DNA from: Lucifuga dentata
Taxonomy: Eukaryota; Chordata; Actinopteri; Ophidiiformes; Bythitidae
NCBI GenBank assembly: GCA_014773175.1
Contig: VXCM01002100.1
Location: forward strand, 52,945 to 116,944
Direction of reading: 5' to 3'
DNA length: 64,000 nt
Shown: piece by piece, positions 27,575 to 41,111 of the stretch
Position numbering within the stretch: the stretch's first letter is position 1
Layout of the letters: each line of letters starts with the position of its first letter
Translations under genes and position numbers: made by a program
Notes under the pieces: generated by a model
Databases searched by the model: none
Told to the model about the DNA's origin: nothing
The model's input: the letters and a program-made list of their open reading frames with translations, nothing else

Positions 27575-30500
27575 TCACTGGTTCTGAAGCTGCAGACTGT
27601 TAATGAACACAGTCTGCAGCTCGTTGATGTCGTCTGTGGCCTCTATAGGGATGCTGAGCCTGCCTGAGGAGCTCACAGGCCCGACAGCAGACTCATATGC
27701 CGGCTCACTGATGTTGCCATAGTAGGAATCCCTGTAGCCTCCCACGGCGCCCTGCAGGTGCTCGTACGGGTCAAGGTAATGATGCTGTGGAGACAGGCGA
27801 TTGTAGTCCTGAGCCTGAAGCTGCCAGTGGTGGAGGTGGAGGCGGTGCTCTGGACCTGGGCTGTGACAGGGACTATGTGATGGGCTGTGGGGCATCATGC
27901 AAGTCTGCAGGCAGCTATTTCGCCGTACGGCCCGGTGCAGGTCCAGCCGGGCAATCAGAGGCTTGCCGATGTTAACGCTTTTGCTCCAGTGGACAGGATC
28001 GTCATTCATGGAGGTGAAGGTGCCCTGAAGGCACACGGTGAAGACCAGCTCCTCCTGGAATGTGGGGTGACAGGAGAATTTATTTTTAATTACAGGGGAT
28101 AACTGTTGCACTCATCAATGTGAGATACATGAAAGAATAACAGCATGAAGTAAATAACATGAAAATTTTTATTCATAAGGCTCTCCTTCTAAAACCTCCT
28201 CCTTGACTTCAAAGCTAGTTATCACCAAACTGGATTTAGAGACTATTGAAGACTAGATACCCCATATGTAAATACTGAATTTAGACTGTTACAACCCTAT
28301 GGTCTAGGGGAAAGGGAAGCAACATAAAAGCCGATGGAAATGGCAAAGAAAGGCAATTTATTGTTTCCACACAAAATAATAATGATAAACACAGGACTGG
28401 CTAACAACAGTAACTGAAATTTAAGGCAAACCACCAACTGGGGAAGGAACAGAGGTGGTGCCAGAAAACCAACCATAAAATAACTAACAAAAGAGTTTAA
28501 CAGATAACCTAACCTAAAGAAAAACACAAATCTGAATCATTGAGCTATCACAGGTCACAATAGCAGATCCTAATTACACAGTTCTCAAAAAATCCTTAGA
28601 AAACGAGTTGGACTGGCACAAACACACAGCCAGCCATCACAATGAGCGTTTGTAATGAATTTAAGCAAGTCCAGGGACCGAGCAGAATCTTCATTGGTGG
28701 AGGGGATGAAATTGTCCTCCAATCAGATGTGTCCACCGCAGGAGAAGTCGAAGGTGCATCCCAGAGGGAAGAAACGGGCCAATCGAGGGTGTGGCTCCGC
28801 CGCTGTTATCCCGCCTCCGTTAACCAACCAATTGGAAGAGCGGCCCAGCACAGTTTGTTTTGCATATACAACAAGCAAGGAGCGGTTATATGGGAGAGGG
28901 AGCGGAACAGCGAAAGAGAGTGAAAGAGCTAAGAAATAAAGAAAACACGTCAACGGACCTCTTACACAGTGAGGGACAAATGAAAGATATTGCAAAAGGA
29001 TTTTAAAACTTAAACTTTCACTACATTTGGTGATTTTTGTTTAATTATGAATGATTTAGAGATGTTCGTTAGTGTTTTTATTGTTAGTGGATTGCATCCA
29101 TCATGTTACTGTATCTCGTTTTCACTGGAGAGGTTTCTGCTCAGGTCTCTCTTACAAACGGATCTCATTCTCAAATTAAATATAGGTTTAAATAGATTTT
29201 GAAAAAAAAAAATCTTCATCAGTTTTATGACCCCAAAATCAAAGGATTACGTTTGCTAGATATTAACTAAAATTTTCTTGCATGGACGCAACCTTATTGC
29301 CAAGATAAAAACAAAGCAGTGTTTCTTGTATAGACAGTGAAGTGATGAAGGAAAAAGCTTAATGTGAGGAAGTCGCTGGGCGTTTTTACCCTGAGCTTCT
29401 GCAGAGAGCTCAGCCTGGTGTAGAGACAGTGCTGTGGCAGGCTCCTAGACAGGAAGTAGATCCCCGTCTCCTCTGGAGTCTCTCTGTTCATCTCTTTGGG
29501 ATCCACATCAAGATCCTGGAAGAAGGAAAACAATTGGCAGTGATGGATGCATATATACGTCCATTCACCTTTTTCTTGATCTTTATTTAGGGGTAGGGTG
29601 GTGCGTCATGACGCGAGTATCAATACAACCAGATCAATACTGCAAACTGCCTGTTGTATCAGTTTTTATAGGAGTAGAATACCAGCTAAATATAAATGAA
29701 ACAGTCTCTTCTCTTCTTCATCTAAACTGTTACGATACTGCTGCATTATCACCGCCAACTGTCAGAAAATACACTAACCATCAGCTGGTCACAGTCTTGG
29801 CCCTCAGCCCACACAGTGGGTGACAGAAAGCAGAGCTTTTTTCCTCATTCTCATCTCATTAAAGTACAACCAACAGGACCGCAGAGTTAATCTGTTAATA
29901 GTGCAGTCAGTTAAAAAAGTAATGGTATTATTTTGTGCTGGTATTATTTTGTATCAGAACAAATGCAAACTTTCTGGTATCACCTACCATTACTACAGGG
30001 TTTAATGCCTTGCTCAAGAGCACCTCAGTAGTGTGAAAAAGACAGAGGATTTTCACTTCCTCAACCACATTTATCCTGCTAGTCTTTAGGCCACAGCCAC
30101 CCAGACAACATACAGTACAGTGTGATTATAAGCACATATTATTTGCTGCTTGCATAAGTAATTTGAATTTAGAAATGTCCAGAAAGGTATCTATTTAAAG
30201 GTACCTTTAAATAGATACCTTTACGTTCCCAAAAATTACAGATGATAATTAAAACTGTTTTCTGCTCCTCCTGACTGCTATTTTCAAACTATGAATGTCA
30301 AATTACAATAATCTTTTACAGAAAGAATAACACTAAGTGACAGTTGTAAACACAATCATGCACTTATGCTCATCCATTAAATTTAAACCTCATTCTGAAT
30401 CCAGGTAATAAATATTTGCATTCATTAAAATAATAAATTTTTATTATTTAGTAGGTATGTTTGAAGTCAAAACATCTCTCTGATTTTTTTGAAAAATATA

Positions 30501-33500
30501 TCTATCTCTAAGTAAGTTAGCAGGGAAAAGGGCACTCCTAAAGGGGCAGTGCACATTTTCCCACTTACCCCAGTGGTTCTACCCATGCAGCTAGTTTTGG
30601 TTTTATTTGCTGGTGTTTTGAGATTTCCACACAACAGAGATGAATGGTATTGGGTTTGTGGTGCTTAAAGCATTGAAAACTAAATCAGCTAGCTTCTTAC
30701 TCAAGTTGAAACTTACTGGTAGTGAATGGAAAGCCAACAAAAGCCTTGAGCTTAAAGATGCACGTCTTAACAGCTGAGAAAGTGAATGAAAACTGCTTTG
30801 TTCTCTCAACCAACACTGGTAAAGTGCTATTAATGACATTTTTCCTTAAATTATGTACAGTAAGAGGAAGCTGACCTGTGAGAAGTCGGTGACGTGAGCC
30901 TGGCAGAAGGACATGTCCTCAGGCTTATTAATGATGTGGGTGTAAATGACAAGCACGTTGGAAAACTCTGCAGCAAAACCCAACTTTATCTGAGCCCCGC
31001 AGTCAAAGTCCAGACACATACTCTCAGGGAGCTCTGGGATAACAAACAGAAAACCTGTTTTTAGTACCATCCACTGGTCTCAGTTAAATCCTACATCTCT
31101 TTTTTGTTGTACAAACTCGTATGATCTACTTTGCTGCGGTGATGAGATTCTCGAGCAGGATGCATGTTAAGAAGTTAATGTTGAAGGTACAGTTGACTTA
31201 AAAGTACAAACGGTGTAGTGATGATGAATGATAATCAAATATTAGATAAATAAAATGATCTTCATGGGTTTTAAAGTATAGGAAGTGAGAGTTTGTGCTG
31301 GGATCTCACCGTGAGCCTTTGCCCACAGGCGGCTCTGCGCCTGGGAGAGATCAGCGCTGTCAGCAGGCAGAATGGGATCAGTCAGTGCTCTTCTCTCTGA
31401 TAGGCTGCTGCGGATCTCCAGAGCCTGCTTCCCCTTTGTGGCATCAAACTGACCCATGTCTGCATGCAACACAATTATATTTCATATCTCAATAGCTCAA
31501 AAATGCTGCAGCTTGACTGTAACATCCTTCAAAATATCCCAAATTGCATTAACTCTGCAACCAGTGAGGAGTATTTTATTGTGGGAGCCTTCCATTGTTT
31601 AGGAATGTTAAATTATTTTCCTTTATGCAGCTTGAAACCATAAATGTCATTTACCCTGCATTTATTAATACTTATAATAAGTATCAAGTGGGCTACTAGA
31701 AAGCTTAATCAATTCAAAAAGAAGAAATGAACACATTTCCTATACAAGAAAATACTTTACCCATTAAACAATTCTGTGTCATTAAAAAAAAAGATATTTA
31801 AATGTTTTGAGCCATTATTTTTCATGATAATCTCCTCAGTTACACTAACTGCGTAAAATGCTTTGCTCCCCGATGAAGTTCATTTTAAAATGCAAATGAT
31901 GCATAGTTATATGCATTCATAAACTAAACCAGATGTTTAAAATAGTGCTTATTAATGGACTATTTGCACTTAAATTATTTCATCACTTGAGAACTCTCCA
32001 CCAATTTTACATATCAAATTCAGTTAATTGGTGTTGGGAAGCACTTTTCAGCACATGAAAACAACTGTGTAAAGGCGTTTGTGGTCGGGGAAACTGACTC
32101 TATGACATAAGCATTACTTCCTGTTGATGTTTAAGTCTACAAGATTGAAAACTAAAGCCACTCCTACACCTTTTCAGTGAATTTGCACATTCCCCTCCCC
32201 CCACTAAAACCTTTACAGTTGTTTTCATGTGCCAAATCGTGCTGCCATGACCAATAAACTAAATCGATGTGTAAAATCAGTGGATAAATAACCCAGTTAG
32301 TTTTCCTGATTACACCTAAATTAATTAATCATGTGAATCTCAACATATTTGATTCACAGGATTGCAAAAAAACTTCTCTTCACAGCATAAAATATATGAG
32401 ATTAATGACATTTCTATAATTTTGACTGCTTTAATTGTAAGTACTACGGACAGTGTTTTATATATGTCTGATCAGGTCTTACCCTCAGCAACTCTGTCCA
32501 GCACCACGGTGATCTTCTCATCGTCGAGCAGTCGCTTCTTTAAAAACTTGACAAACACACCGTTGGTAAAGCCACTGGAGCTCAGTTCAAAGGCCTCAGC
32601 ATCTTGGCAACTTTTACAACAAAATGGAGAATAAAGCAAAAAAAAAAAAAAAAAAAAAAAAAAACAGGTGGAAAAAGGTAATTTTTTTGTAATTTCCATG
32701 ATAAAAACTATCTAAGTAAAGTTTTGAATGACAATAAAAGACCCAGGCTTACGTAGCATATCCAAAGACAATATTGGCTGTAACTCTCAAGACAATGTTT
32801 GGAGTACTGTCATCATGAACATTCCTGGAAAATAAAATTAAATGAAATTAAACTTGTACACAAGTATGCATACCAAAATAGAAGGTCTTACTATATATAC
32901 TCTGTAAATGCAATAAGGGTTCTTCTCCTTGTAGAACTCCATATATTAGAGATTTGTAGAAGTTATGCAATTCATGACTCTAAACAGGCTTATTTTGAAG
33001 TAAAATGTCACTCTCTTTAGCTGTTATTTGTTCTTACTCTTGCATATTTATATCAGATAAACATTCTGCACAAGAAGTACCAGCTAAATTTGTGTCAAAC
33101 TCCTATTAAATTTGATCTGATGACTCTAGCACTCACCTTTTCCTGCACATGTCCAGCAGGAACACATTGAGGCCGGTCTCCTTCTCCTGCATCAGTTGAA
33201 GGATGCTCTGCACACACAGACAGTTAGCTGACCGGTACGGGTTTGGTGCATCTACTGGCACCATGAAACTGTTGCCGTAGTTCTCATATCCATGGCCAGC
33301 ATAGTACAGCAGACCTATTGAAAGAGGTACTTATTTAATTATCAATTTAACTATAAAAGACAGGACCCATGGACTGCATGAAAACTATGTTCAAAATATT
33401 AAGACACTATCAATTCTCTATCTTTTATTATTCTTGGGCACTTAAACCATCAAACAAATGATATATGACCTGCTACCATATCTGGAAGCGTGCACAGGTA

Positions 33501-34784
33501 TAAGACATCCCAGCATACCATAGACTCCCCTGTGAAGCAGCAACAGGAACTCGTCGACTGCGTTTCTCATCTCAGACTTGGTGAGGTCCAGCAGCGACAC
33601 CACCTTGAAGTTTAGCTGGTGCAGGAGGTTGGTGAGGTCATACACATCCACCATGGGAGCTTTGAGCTGCAGGTGGTTCTGATAGGACAAATTACCAATC
33701 AGCAGGGCCACTTTGTCAGTTGCTGAGGTGGGACATGGGGGAGACATAAAAAGATAAAGCATTATGCTGTGGGAGGGAAACGGCTCACATAAAACATTAT
33801 GAGATGCATCGAAGGAACATCATGGAACTGAAAAGTAAGCAAAGCAATAAAGTATTTGTTAATATGGTGGTGATGATATCCAAAATATGGCAAATTTTAT
33901 GATAATTCTGACATGAATACCATCAAATATTGTCAGCAGTACCAAAGTGCATAAAGATTTCAACACTGTTCTAGCTTTAATAAAATTACTTCTAGTGATG
34001 TACACTTTTTTTCTTCAAAAGAAAATACATTTACTGACCAGTTTATTTAATATAATTCCATACAACAGCCTTGCCACAAATCCAACTTTTGTGAAGGTTA
34101 TCGTGTTGGGAGGCAAGCTGACAGCAAATCACCGCAAAGACCTTTTCAGTACCATAAATAACAGCAGCAATGTCCACACAGAGATGAAATAGGCATCACC
34201 CATATAAATAGCAGAAATAATTAAAAATAAAAAATAAAACAGCCAAAAATACCGGTTTTTCTATAACAAACTCACTTAAAGAAAAGTTTGTGCTGCACTC
34301 ACCATAAAGTTGTTCTGGAGCACTATTTAAGAGGAATTCACTGGAATCTAAAATTGGAAGAACACAGTGAAAACACCATGCAATGATCACATGGAAAAAA
34401 GGAAAAAAAAATTATGCAAATCAAATGTACATAATATTTGATGAGCGTAATTAGCCTTACCTGCCCCAAGAATGTAAACATCATCTAAGAAAATGAAAAT
34501 AGGAAATATTATTTCATGTAGTTAGCATTTTTTATTTCAGTGTTAGAAATAATTTCTATTGATTTTGAAGAAACTGATCTGTTAATGTTTATTACTGTGA
34601 TCTTTTTCATGTAATCAAATTTAAAATTAAACTAAAAATTGATTGAAAACAATGAAATTGATCAAAACAAATTCCATACATGCAACACCTGTAGATAAAA
34701 CCTTGTGTGCCCTCTGCTGGTTAGTGCTTGAAATAGAGCCTGACCGATACCAGGTTTTTTTTTTGGCCAATACCAATACTGATT

Positions 34785-34827
<43 letters not shown>

Positions 34828-37800
34828 GTTCTTCATTACAAATATTTCTAAATATTTTTTTCCACAGAAACATATTAGATGACTTATAAAAACATGTACT
34901 GAGGCAGCGTGTTTTACAATTTAACAATATACTTTATCCTCAAAGATAGCAATAATGGTAAATAAAACAATATATTTTGAACAATAACTTTCAATGCAAA
35001 TTACATTATTATAAATAGTAGGCATAAATGTAAACAAAACATGAATTAAGTAAAATAATGGTCAAATTTAGATGAAAACACACTTATATAACATTAATAT
35101 GTTGCAGTTGTTTTAGACCTGCCAACATATACCCTAATACACTGGTACTCAAACTGTGGTACAAGTACCACTGGTGGACTTGAAGTGACCTCTGTTGATA
35201 CACCAGATGACTCTGGAAATCTGGATTAAAATAATTCAAATCTGAGGAAATTGTATTACTGTTGGGAGAAATTTCTGAAGTAATATTATTATCCTTCTGA
35301 GACTTTTGCGGTTGTGTGTGATTTTTCTTAGAGTTGGTGACTCGTTGGCGAGGTTTTAACTTAGAGGTTCTGTTTTTCTTAGAAGTGTTCAAAAAGTTTG
35401 AGAACCATTAAACTAATATACTGTATGTTTCTATGAAAAGCCAATATTGGTCAGGCTCTAGTTTACAGATCTACACTGTGACCCACATGCACTATAGGAA
35501 GAATTTAGTGCTCATGTTTGTTAGTTGTGAAAAGTTAGAATAAAGCTATGATTAAGATTTGCATGCAGTAAGGTCTAATGACTGCCAGTAGTTGTCTTAT
35601 AGAGGCAGTCAAGGTTCTGGTGTTTCCAACTCTACCTTCAGTGCACTCCACTGCCCCTGAAAACTGGACAGATATCCTTGGTGCTTTCATTCAAGAACAA
35701 AACAAATAATCACTGAGACATGCTTAGTCAAATAAAACAGAGGAACTGGGTTTATGGGTGTACTGGGGTGTAATGATTTGAATGTTTTGAAGAGTGGCAT
35801 ACCTATCACAACATCAACTTCATTGCTCCACATTCTCTCACTACTGCTGCTGATCTCACAGCGATACTTCCCCTGATGGTCCTGTGTCACATGAGGAATC
35901 TGAAATGCATGGACACTCTTTTTTAGTTTTGTTCTCAAAGACAAATAAGTGAAAGCTTGTCTACATACTTTCATTATTAACATTATTACCACAGACAACT
36001 CTGTCATGAATCTTACACAACAGAAACCAATTAAGGCAATCTGAAGAGGAGCTCTATCTCTCAAGCTGCTAGTTGCCGCTCTGCGCTTTATAGATTTCCA
36101 AAAAAAAAAAATGTAACATATGGAACCATAATGCTGCAATACAGCCTTTCTAACAACCTCTCCTCACCGTGAGTTTCCTCTTTGAGGCATTTGGGATTGG
36201 GATTCCATTTCTATGCCACTGGTAGCGAGGGATCGGCCTTCCCACGGCTCCACATTCCAGCTGCAAGGTTTCCCCAACCTGTAGCTGCTGAGACTGAGGT
36301 TGAATCACCAACTTCAGCCGGCCCTCCAGGGAATGGTAGCTCTGTCCTGGTGGAGGGTAGAATTATCCCATTTATTAAACCAGCATTCAGTGACACTGAC
36401 ACTGAATCAATTGACTCTGTGTAGTGTAAAATGGTCATTTGTAGTGCCAGTCACACTGAGAATTAACTCCCAGTTCTGCAGCACCATGCAGTTTTTAATG
36501 ACCGTTTGACTGAATGATTCTCACAACCCACTATATAACTGTAGGAGCTATTTCAGGAAACAAACATAACTCACATACATTCAGACATTTAAATCTTGTT
36601 GTTCTCTTTGTAGGGGCTGGGGCTATTCTTTTAATTCTACTGGCAGGAAGCTTATTAGAAAAAAGTAAAAGAATGAAAAGCAGTGATGGGCTTACTAGCT
36701 GGTGATTGTGATATGCTGTAGCATATATTTATGAATTTAGGTTTTTCCATGTTTGGAAGGATATCCTAGGACTGATAAGTCTGGAAAAGGTTAGTGAGTC
36801 ATTGTGGTTTGCAGGAAATGTACAAAATTCAGGAAGCTTCGGCTTAGTGCAGGTGTGGTATCCTAACATATATTTATGAATTTAGACATCAAAAGTGTTT
36901 GGTTTTTTTCCTGCTACAAGGGATATCCTCTGATTGATCCACTTGCAAGAGATTTAAGTCTGTTTTGCAGTTTTGTGGGACTTTTATGGAAATTTAAATC
37001 ACAAGAAGCACAGGGACTACATGGGTGTTACACATACTGTTTTTAGGAAAAAGACTCCAAACAAAAACCGAATGAAACCAAACTGTGGGTGCAGGATGCA
37101 AGATGGACAGGAGGAAGAAATGTCCACATAAGCCAGGAATGAAGGCAGGACTGGAGACTCCAGAAAAGGCCTTTGGGGGATCATCATGTGCCAGACCAGT
37201 TTAGTTTAATTTTGGGTTGCATGCTTTATTTTCCTCAACATGAAACACTCACACTGCGTTACAGTCCTACTCCCTGTTGCTGCCAATTAGCATTTATCAT
37301 TTAACAAGTTGGGGTGTGTAACTTGGCATGTAGCAGTGTTCATGTTGCTCTGTGTTTGCTGGGTACCTGTGCAAGTAACTTCTGCCAACGTGTTTATCCT
37401 CTAATGGTTAAATAAATCCTGTCATTCAGCTCTTCATTCAGGTCACAAACAAATAATAACTTAATCTCGCTGAAAAGTGAAACTCATGCTGTAGTGTCAG
37501 ATTCACTTCAAACAGGAGTCACTTATTCTAACTTATGAAGAGCTAAATATGTCCTCTCCCCACTGAGAAGTGGTTGTGATAGCTCACCATAAGACGCAGC
37601 GACATTCAGAACATCCACCTGAGCCCATTGGCTGAATTCAAAGGCATCCCCACAATTGACCCTGCAGATGTAAAAGCCGGCATCCTTCAGATGGATGGGA
37701 CTTATCATCAGGTCTGGAGAGAAGCTGTTGGGTACCTGGAGTTGTGAAATGTCAATGGGGTATTACAGGTAAGGAGGAATGGTGAGAGCTGCTAAACTAA

Positions 37801-40742
37801 TGAACATCTCTTGTCAATATGTTCAATCGAATAAATAATTAAAACATTTAACATGGATATTACTGTCCATTTTACACTGCAGTTAAATTTTTTTTCTTCC
37901 TGATTTTTAGTGGAGTTCCTTAACGGTCGATCAGGACAGCATGGAATACAATTTACCGCAATACTTATGATTCCATCTCAAGATTTCAGAAATGATAATC
38001 TGGGCTTCAAGATGAAGAGCAGTTCATAGGGTTACTTGTGGAATCTGACACAATATGCTTCCAACTGAACAATGCATATTTTTGATCTTTATCTGGGCTT
38101 CTTCCAATTAAAAAAAAAAAAAATTTAATTTAAAAAAATTTAAAAATTTTTAAAAAATGGGAAAAAAGACAAATGTGCAAAAGTGCTTAAAGTTGTAAGC
38201 CGGAACAAATGGCTCAGAAATACAGTCAGGGAGTTAAGGGTCCGATTTCAACTCTAAACCTGTTTGCCACATTTTCTTGAATAATTTCTATGAAAGAGTT
38301 AAATGTGGACAGTCAGTGCTGGGTAACAGTCTATTTTACCCTAATATGTTTGATTAATACACATACACAGTGGAAAAACCTATAACAGCAGAACTAATAA
38401 AAGAAAGAATCTACATGAACAAAAGAAACAAATACAGCACAGACAAAGTATTTAACATGAACAATTTCCTTTAAAGCAGGAAGTGTTATGTTTCTGTGTC
38501 TGTCTGTGTGTGCGTTGTGGGATTTGTAACTCACCTCTTCTTTGGTCTTAAACCACTGGTACTGTACTGGAGACTTTCCCACAGCGTAGCAGCTGAGGCG
38601 CAGATTGTGGCCAGATATAAGAGCCACTGACTGAGGCTGAATAAGGATCTGCAGAGCTGAAGATTGAAGCAACTTTCACTGTCAATTCATACTTTGTCAA
38701 ACATTCTAATTTTTTGCGCTGATTTTACACTGTGGAAATTTATGCCATAATTATTTTCATTCAAGTATTTGCACAGTGTCCTTGAGAAAATAGAAAAAAA
38801 AATCTATTAAAAAAATATCCTGTCTTGTAAAGTTAAGATCCTTGAACGATTCCTTAATCTGCACCAAAATGCAACTGATTCCTCTTTGGCTCATGTCCTA
38901 ACTTTCCATCAAATTTAACTAAAATTTATTCAAAAAATGAAAATGTAAAATCTGCTTTTGAAAGAAAATACATAGGACTGAAAACACAACCTTCTTGATG
39001 GAAACAATAAGCATCCCTACATCAGTGTCACCCAGGCTCAATAAAATCAAGCATAAATTCCCCTTTGTGGTAACAAATGCAAAACAAAGTACAAAGATCA
39101 GCCCAGTTTGAGTGTATAAACATAACTAGTGCCAACAAACGTGTCGAATGTTTTATTGGACCTGATGGTTTCAGGCATTGCAGTGCCTCTGAGTTGCCCA
39201 GAGTTTGGAGGTAGTCCAGCAGGTGGCCCACAGTGCAGCCTCGCTCTCCCATCAGCCTCAGCAGCATCCGACTGGGGCTGCCGTCCAGCTCCAACACCTT
39301 CAGAGAGCACATCTCCATCTCATCCGAGCTGGTGGATTACATGTAGGTTTTAAAAATCATGATAGTGTCAGTGCTGCATGTTAAATCACCAACATTATGA
39401 ATCTCTTACCAAGCTAAATTTACTCAAATCACTATTTTCGGTAAAAACCTTTCTGACTCCCTGCTGAATATCTTTAACCAATGACAGCGAATCAAAGTTT
39501 AAACAATCAGCCAAGCATCTAGTCTATATGTTATTAATTGATCATAGTGCAGCTAATTAATCTGAACAAACACATCAGAAGTGAGAAAACACAAGAAAAA
39601 ATATCATGTGCCGTTCAATTAAAAATAGTGATTATTACATGTATCGTTATCAAGATAAATTTCATTTGTATTGTGACAGAGATTTTAAAAGGCTATCACA
39701 GTGATTTTGCATGTTTGAGCCCAATTAATACTGCCCACATGTAAGTTAAAACTGCCAACCATTTTCCAAAACATACAACTGTATTTTAGTTTTCCTATGA
39801 TTTTTTTCAAATCCCCTAATCTTTCAAAATAAAATGTTCAGGTGATACACCAGCATAATTTTCCTGTTAATTCCTAGCCCAGTAGTTAGTTTTAAAGAGT
39901 ACATATACTATCTTTTTGCTAATTTTGTTTTCTAATTTTTACAGTATAATACAGAAGGAGTCTTTGATGATCAATGTGAAAGTTTCTAGACTTCAGGTTC
40001 GTGCCTGTAGAAATGTATTAAGAGCTGCCCTGAAAGCTCCATTTTTGATTAGTCATCTACTTTCGTAACATGTTTACATCACTATCTAACACATGAACAC
40101 ACGTTCCCGTACACAGGGTAGGTCTGGTAGATCATGCAAAGCTAGCGGTAAGATTTATGGATATTGCCAGCTTTGGGCTGAGCCAGTTAGCCAATCAGAG
40201 CAGAGCAGGCTTTTCAGGAGGGACTTAAAAAAAAAAAAAAATCCTGTTTTCACTCAATGTGCATAGCAGTGCAGTAGCAAGTCTGAATAATTAGCTGTAT
40301 GTGTGGTTTTTGCAAGTGAAAGCATTGCAAATGTTTCAAACTAGATCCCCAAATGAAACTAAGACCATGGACATTTGTAAAACATGCAAGTTTCACATGT
40401 GGTGGTGGTGTTATTTTCCTATCATGAAACGTATTCACTATAGCAGCCAGTTCAAGTAAAGCAAAACAACGTAAAGATATAGTCGTTGTTGAATGTCAGA
40501 AACTTTCACATTAATAAAACATTTTCAAAAGTTTTTTTTTTGTTTTGTTTTGTTTTTTTTAAACTTTTATATCGTCTCAGTTAGTCATCCTACCTGACTC
40601 TAAACCGCCTGTCATTGCCGACCATCTCTCCCAGTTTGCGCCATCCTTTAGGGCTGCTTTTGTCCAGCACCTCGCACAGTTTCCTCAGCAGCGGCTCCTT
40701 TAGAAAGTTGATGTTGGTGGACCGATCCGATAAATCCGACAT
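27575..40742 (-). CDS. malt1: MALT1-type paracaspase
   Basis: A scaffold and cysteine protease of the CARD-BCL10-MALT1 complex that drives NF-kB signalling. Sixteen exons on the minus strand in transcript order: 40742-40594, 39328-39162, 38656-38535, 37735-37588, 36346-36168, 35899-35803, 34484-34461, 34347-34303, 33722-33519, 33314-33137, 32824-32753, 32610-32483, 31459-31310, 31033-30876, 29515-29390, 28054-27575. All phases join, giving 808 residues (human 824). The death domain is about 1-105, followed by two Ig domains to about 295, the paracaspase from about 311, a third Ig-like domain, then a tail. The catalytic His is at 386 (YYAGHGYENYG) and Cys at 435 (FLLDMCRKR); the spacing of 49 equals human H415/C464. 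A TRAF6-type motif PIEATD lies about 25 residues from the end. An in-frame ATG at 40808 would add 22 residues; 40742 is preferred for its MALT1-like start. Teleosts also have extra paracaspases, so orthology to MALT1 itself is likely but unproved. Confidence 0.93.
28287..28966 (+). mobile_element. Possible solo LTR in a malt1 intron
   Basis: It starts TGTTACAACCC and ends CTTACA, in the TG...CA pattern. Inside are several CCAAT-type words on both strands (around 28694, 28720, 28780 and 28825), a TATA-like 'gttatatggg' near 28884, and an AATAAA at about 28934, in the order expected of an LTR promoter and poly-A signal. I could not find a convincing target-site duplication, so this is a hypothesis. 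It sits between the last two malt1 exons, antisense to the gene. Confidence 0.35.
30000..30110 (-). repeat. SINE-like fragment
   Basis: The words 'tgccttgctcaagagcacctcag' and 'tttaggccacagccaccca' match the reverse orientation of the fish SINE body also seen at 9790-9960 and 57065-57225. It lies in the malt1 intron between the exons at 29390-29515 and 30876-31033. Confidence 0.45.
30183..30222. repeat. Perfect 40-bp palindrome
   Basis: Twenty bases starting aaaggtatct are followed directly by their exact reverse complement, with no spacer and no mismatch. It lies in a malt1 intron. Confidence 0.95.
34736..35458. mobile_element. TA-flanked TIR element with a nested second element
   Basis: The left end reads ta|GAGCCTGACCGATAC and the right end GGTCAGGCTC|ta, giving inverted ends and TA target duplication as in Tc1/mariner-type MITEs. 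An (ATTT)n tract fills 34783-34828. A second TIR repeat at about 35142-35410 (ends 'ctggtactcaaactgtgg' and 'gtttgagaaccat') is inserted inside. The whole lies in a malt1 intron. The word caatggtcaggctctaa at 2814-2830 is probably another end of the outer family. Confidence 0.7.
34783..34828. repeat. (ATTT)n microsatellite
   Basis: An uninterrupted tetranucleotide run of about 11 units, inside the TA-flanked element. Confidence 0.95.
39688..39880. mobile_element. Partial TTAA-type MITE in malt1 intron 1
   Basis: It begins after ttaa-like sequence with 'ggctatcacagtgattttgc' and continues 'atgtttgagcccaatta' and 'cctaatctttcaaaat', in the same order as the family at 48991-49515. The right half is missing. 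Confidence 0.6.
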
Positions 40743-41111
40743 GTCTGCAACAAGTTTATCATTAATAATATGTTCCTGTGACACCACCGTGTCTGCTACC
40801 AAACGCATAAAAGCTCACTTATGAGTAGTTTACTTCAACAATAAACCACTTCCTGGAAAAAGTGATACATGCAGGCACACTTACACACTGCCTTTCTTTG
40901 GGTTTCCGAGCGCAGAGGCAGCCTGCATCTGCCAAAGATTGTCTATGATTTCAGATGACGACTTTTAGCGGAAAACTTAAAACGACCGTGCCTTCTACAA
41001 TTGTGCATAAGTGTTAGAAAGCGAAGCATTGAATGTTAAGGTGAATTTCACCTGAACATTTAATTTTGAAAGATTAGGGGGATCTGAAAAATAAAACTAA
41101 AATACGGTGTT

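Noticed and set aside
40743..40808. Upstream in-frame ATG extending malt1 by 22 residues
   Set aside because: The start at 40742 (MSDLSDRS...) better resembles MALT1 proteins; the extension has no recognisable similarity.
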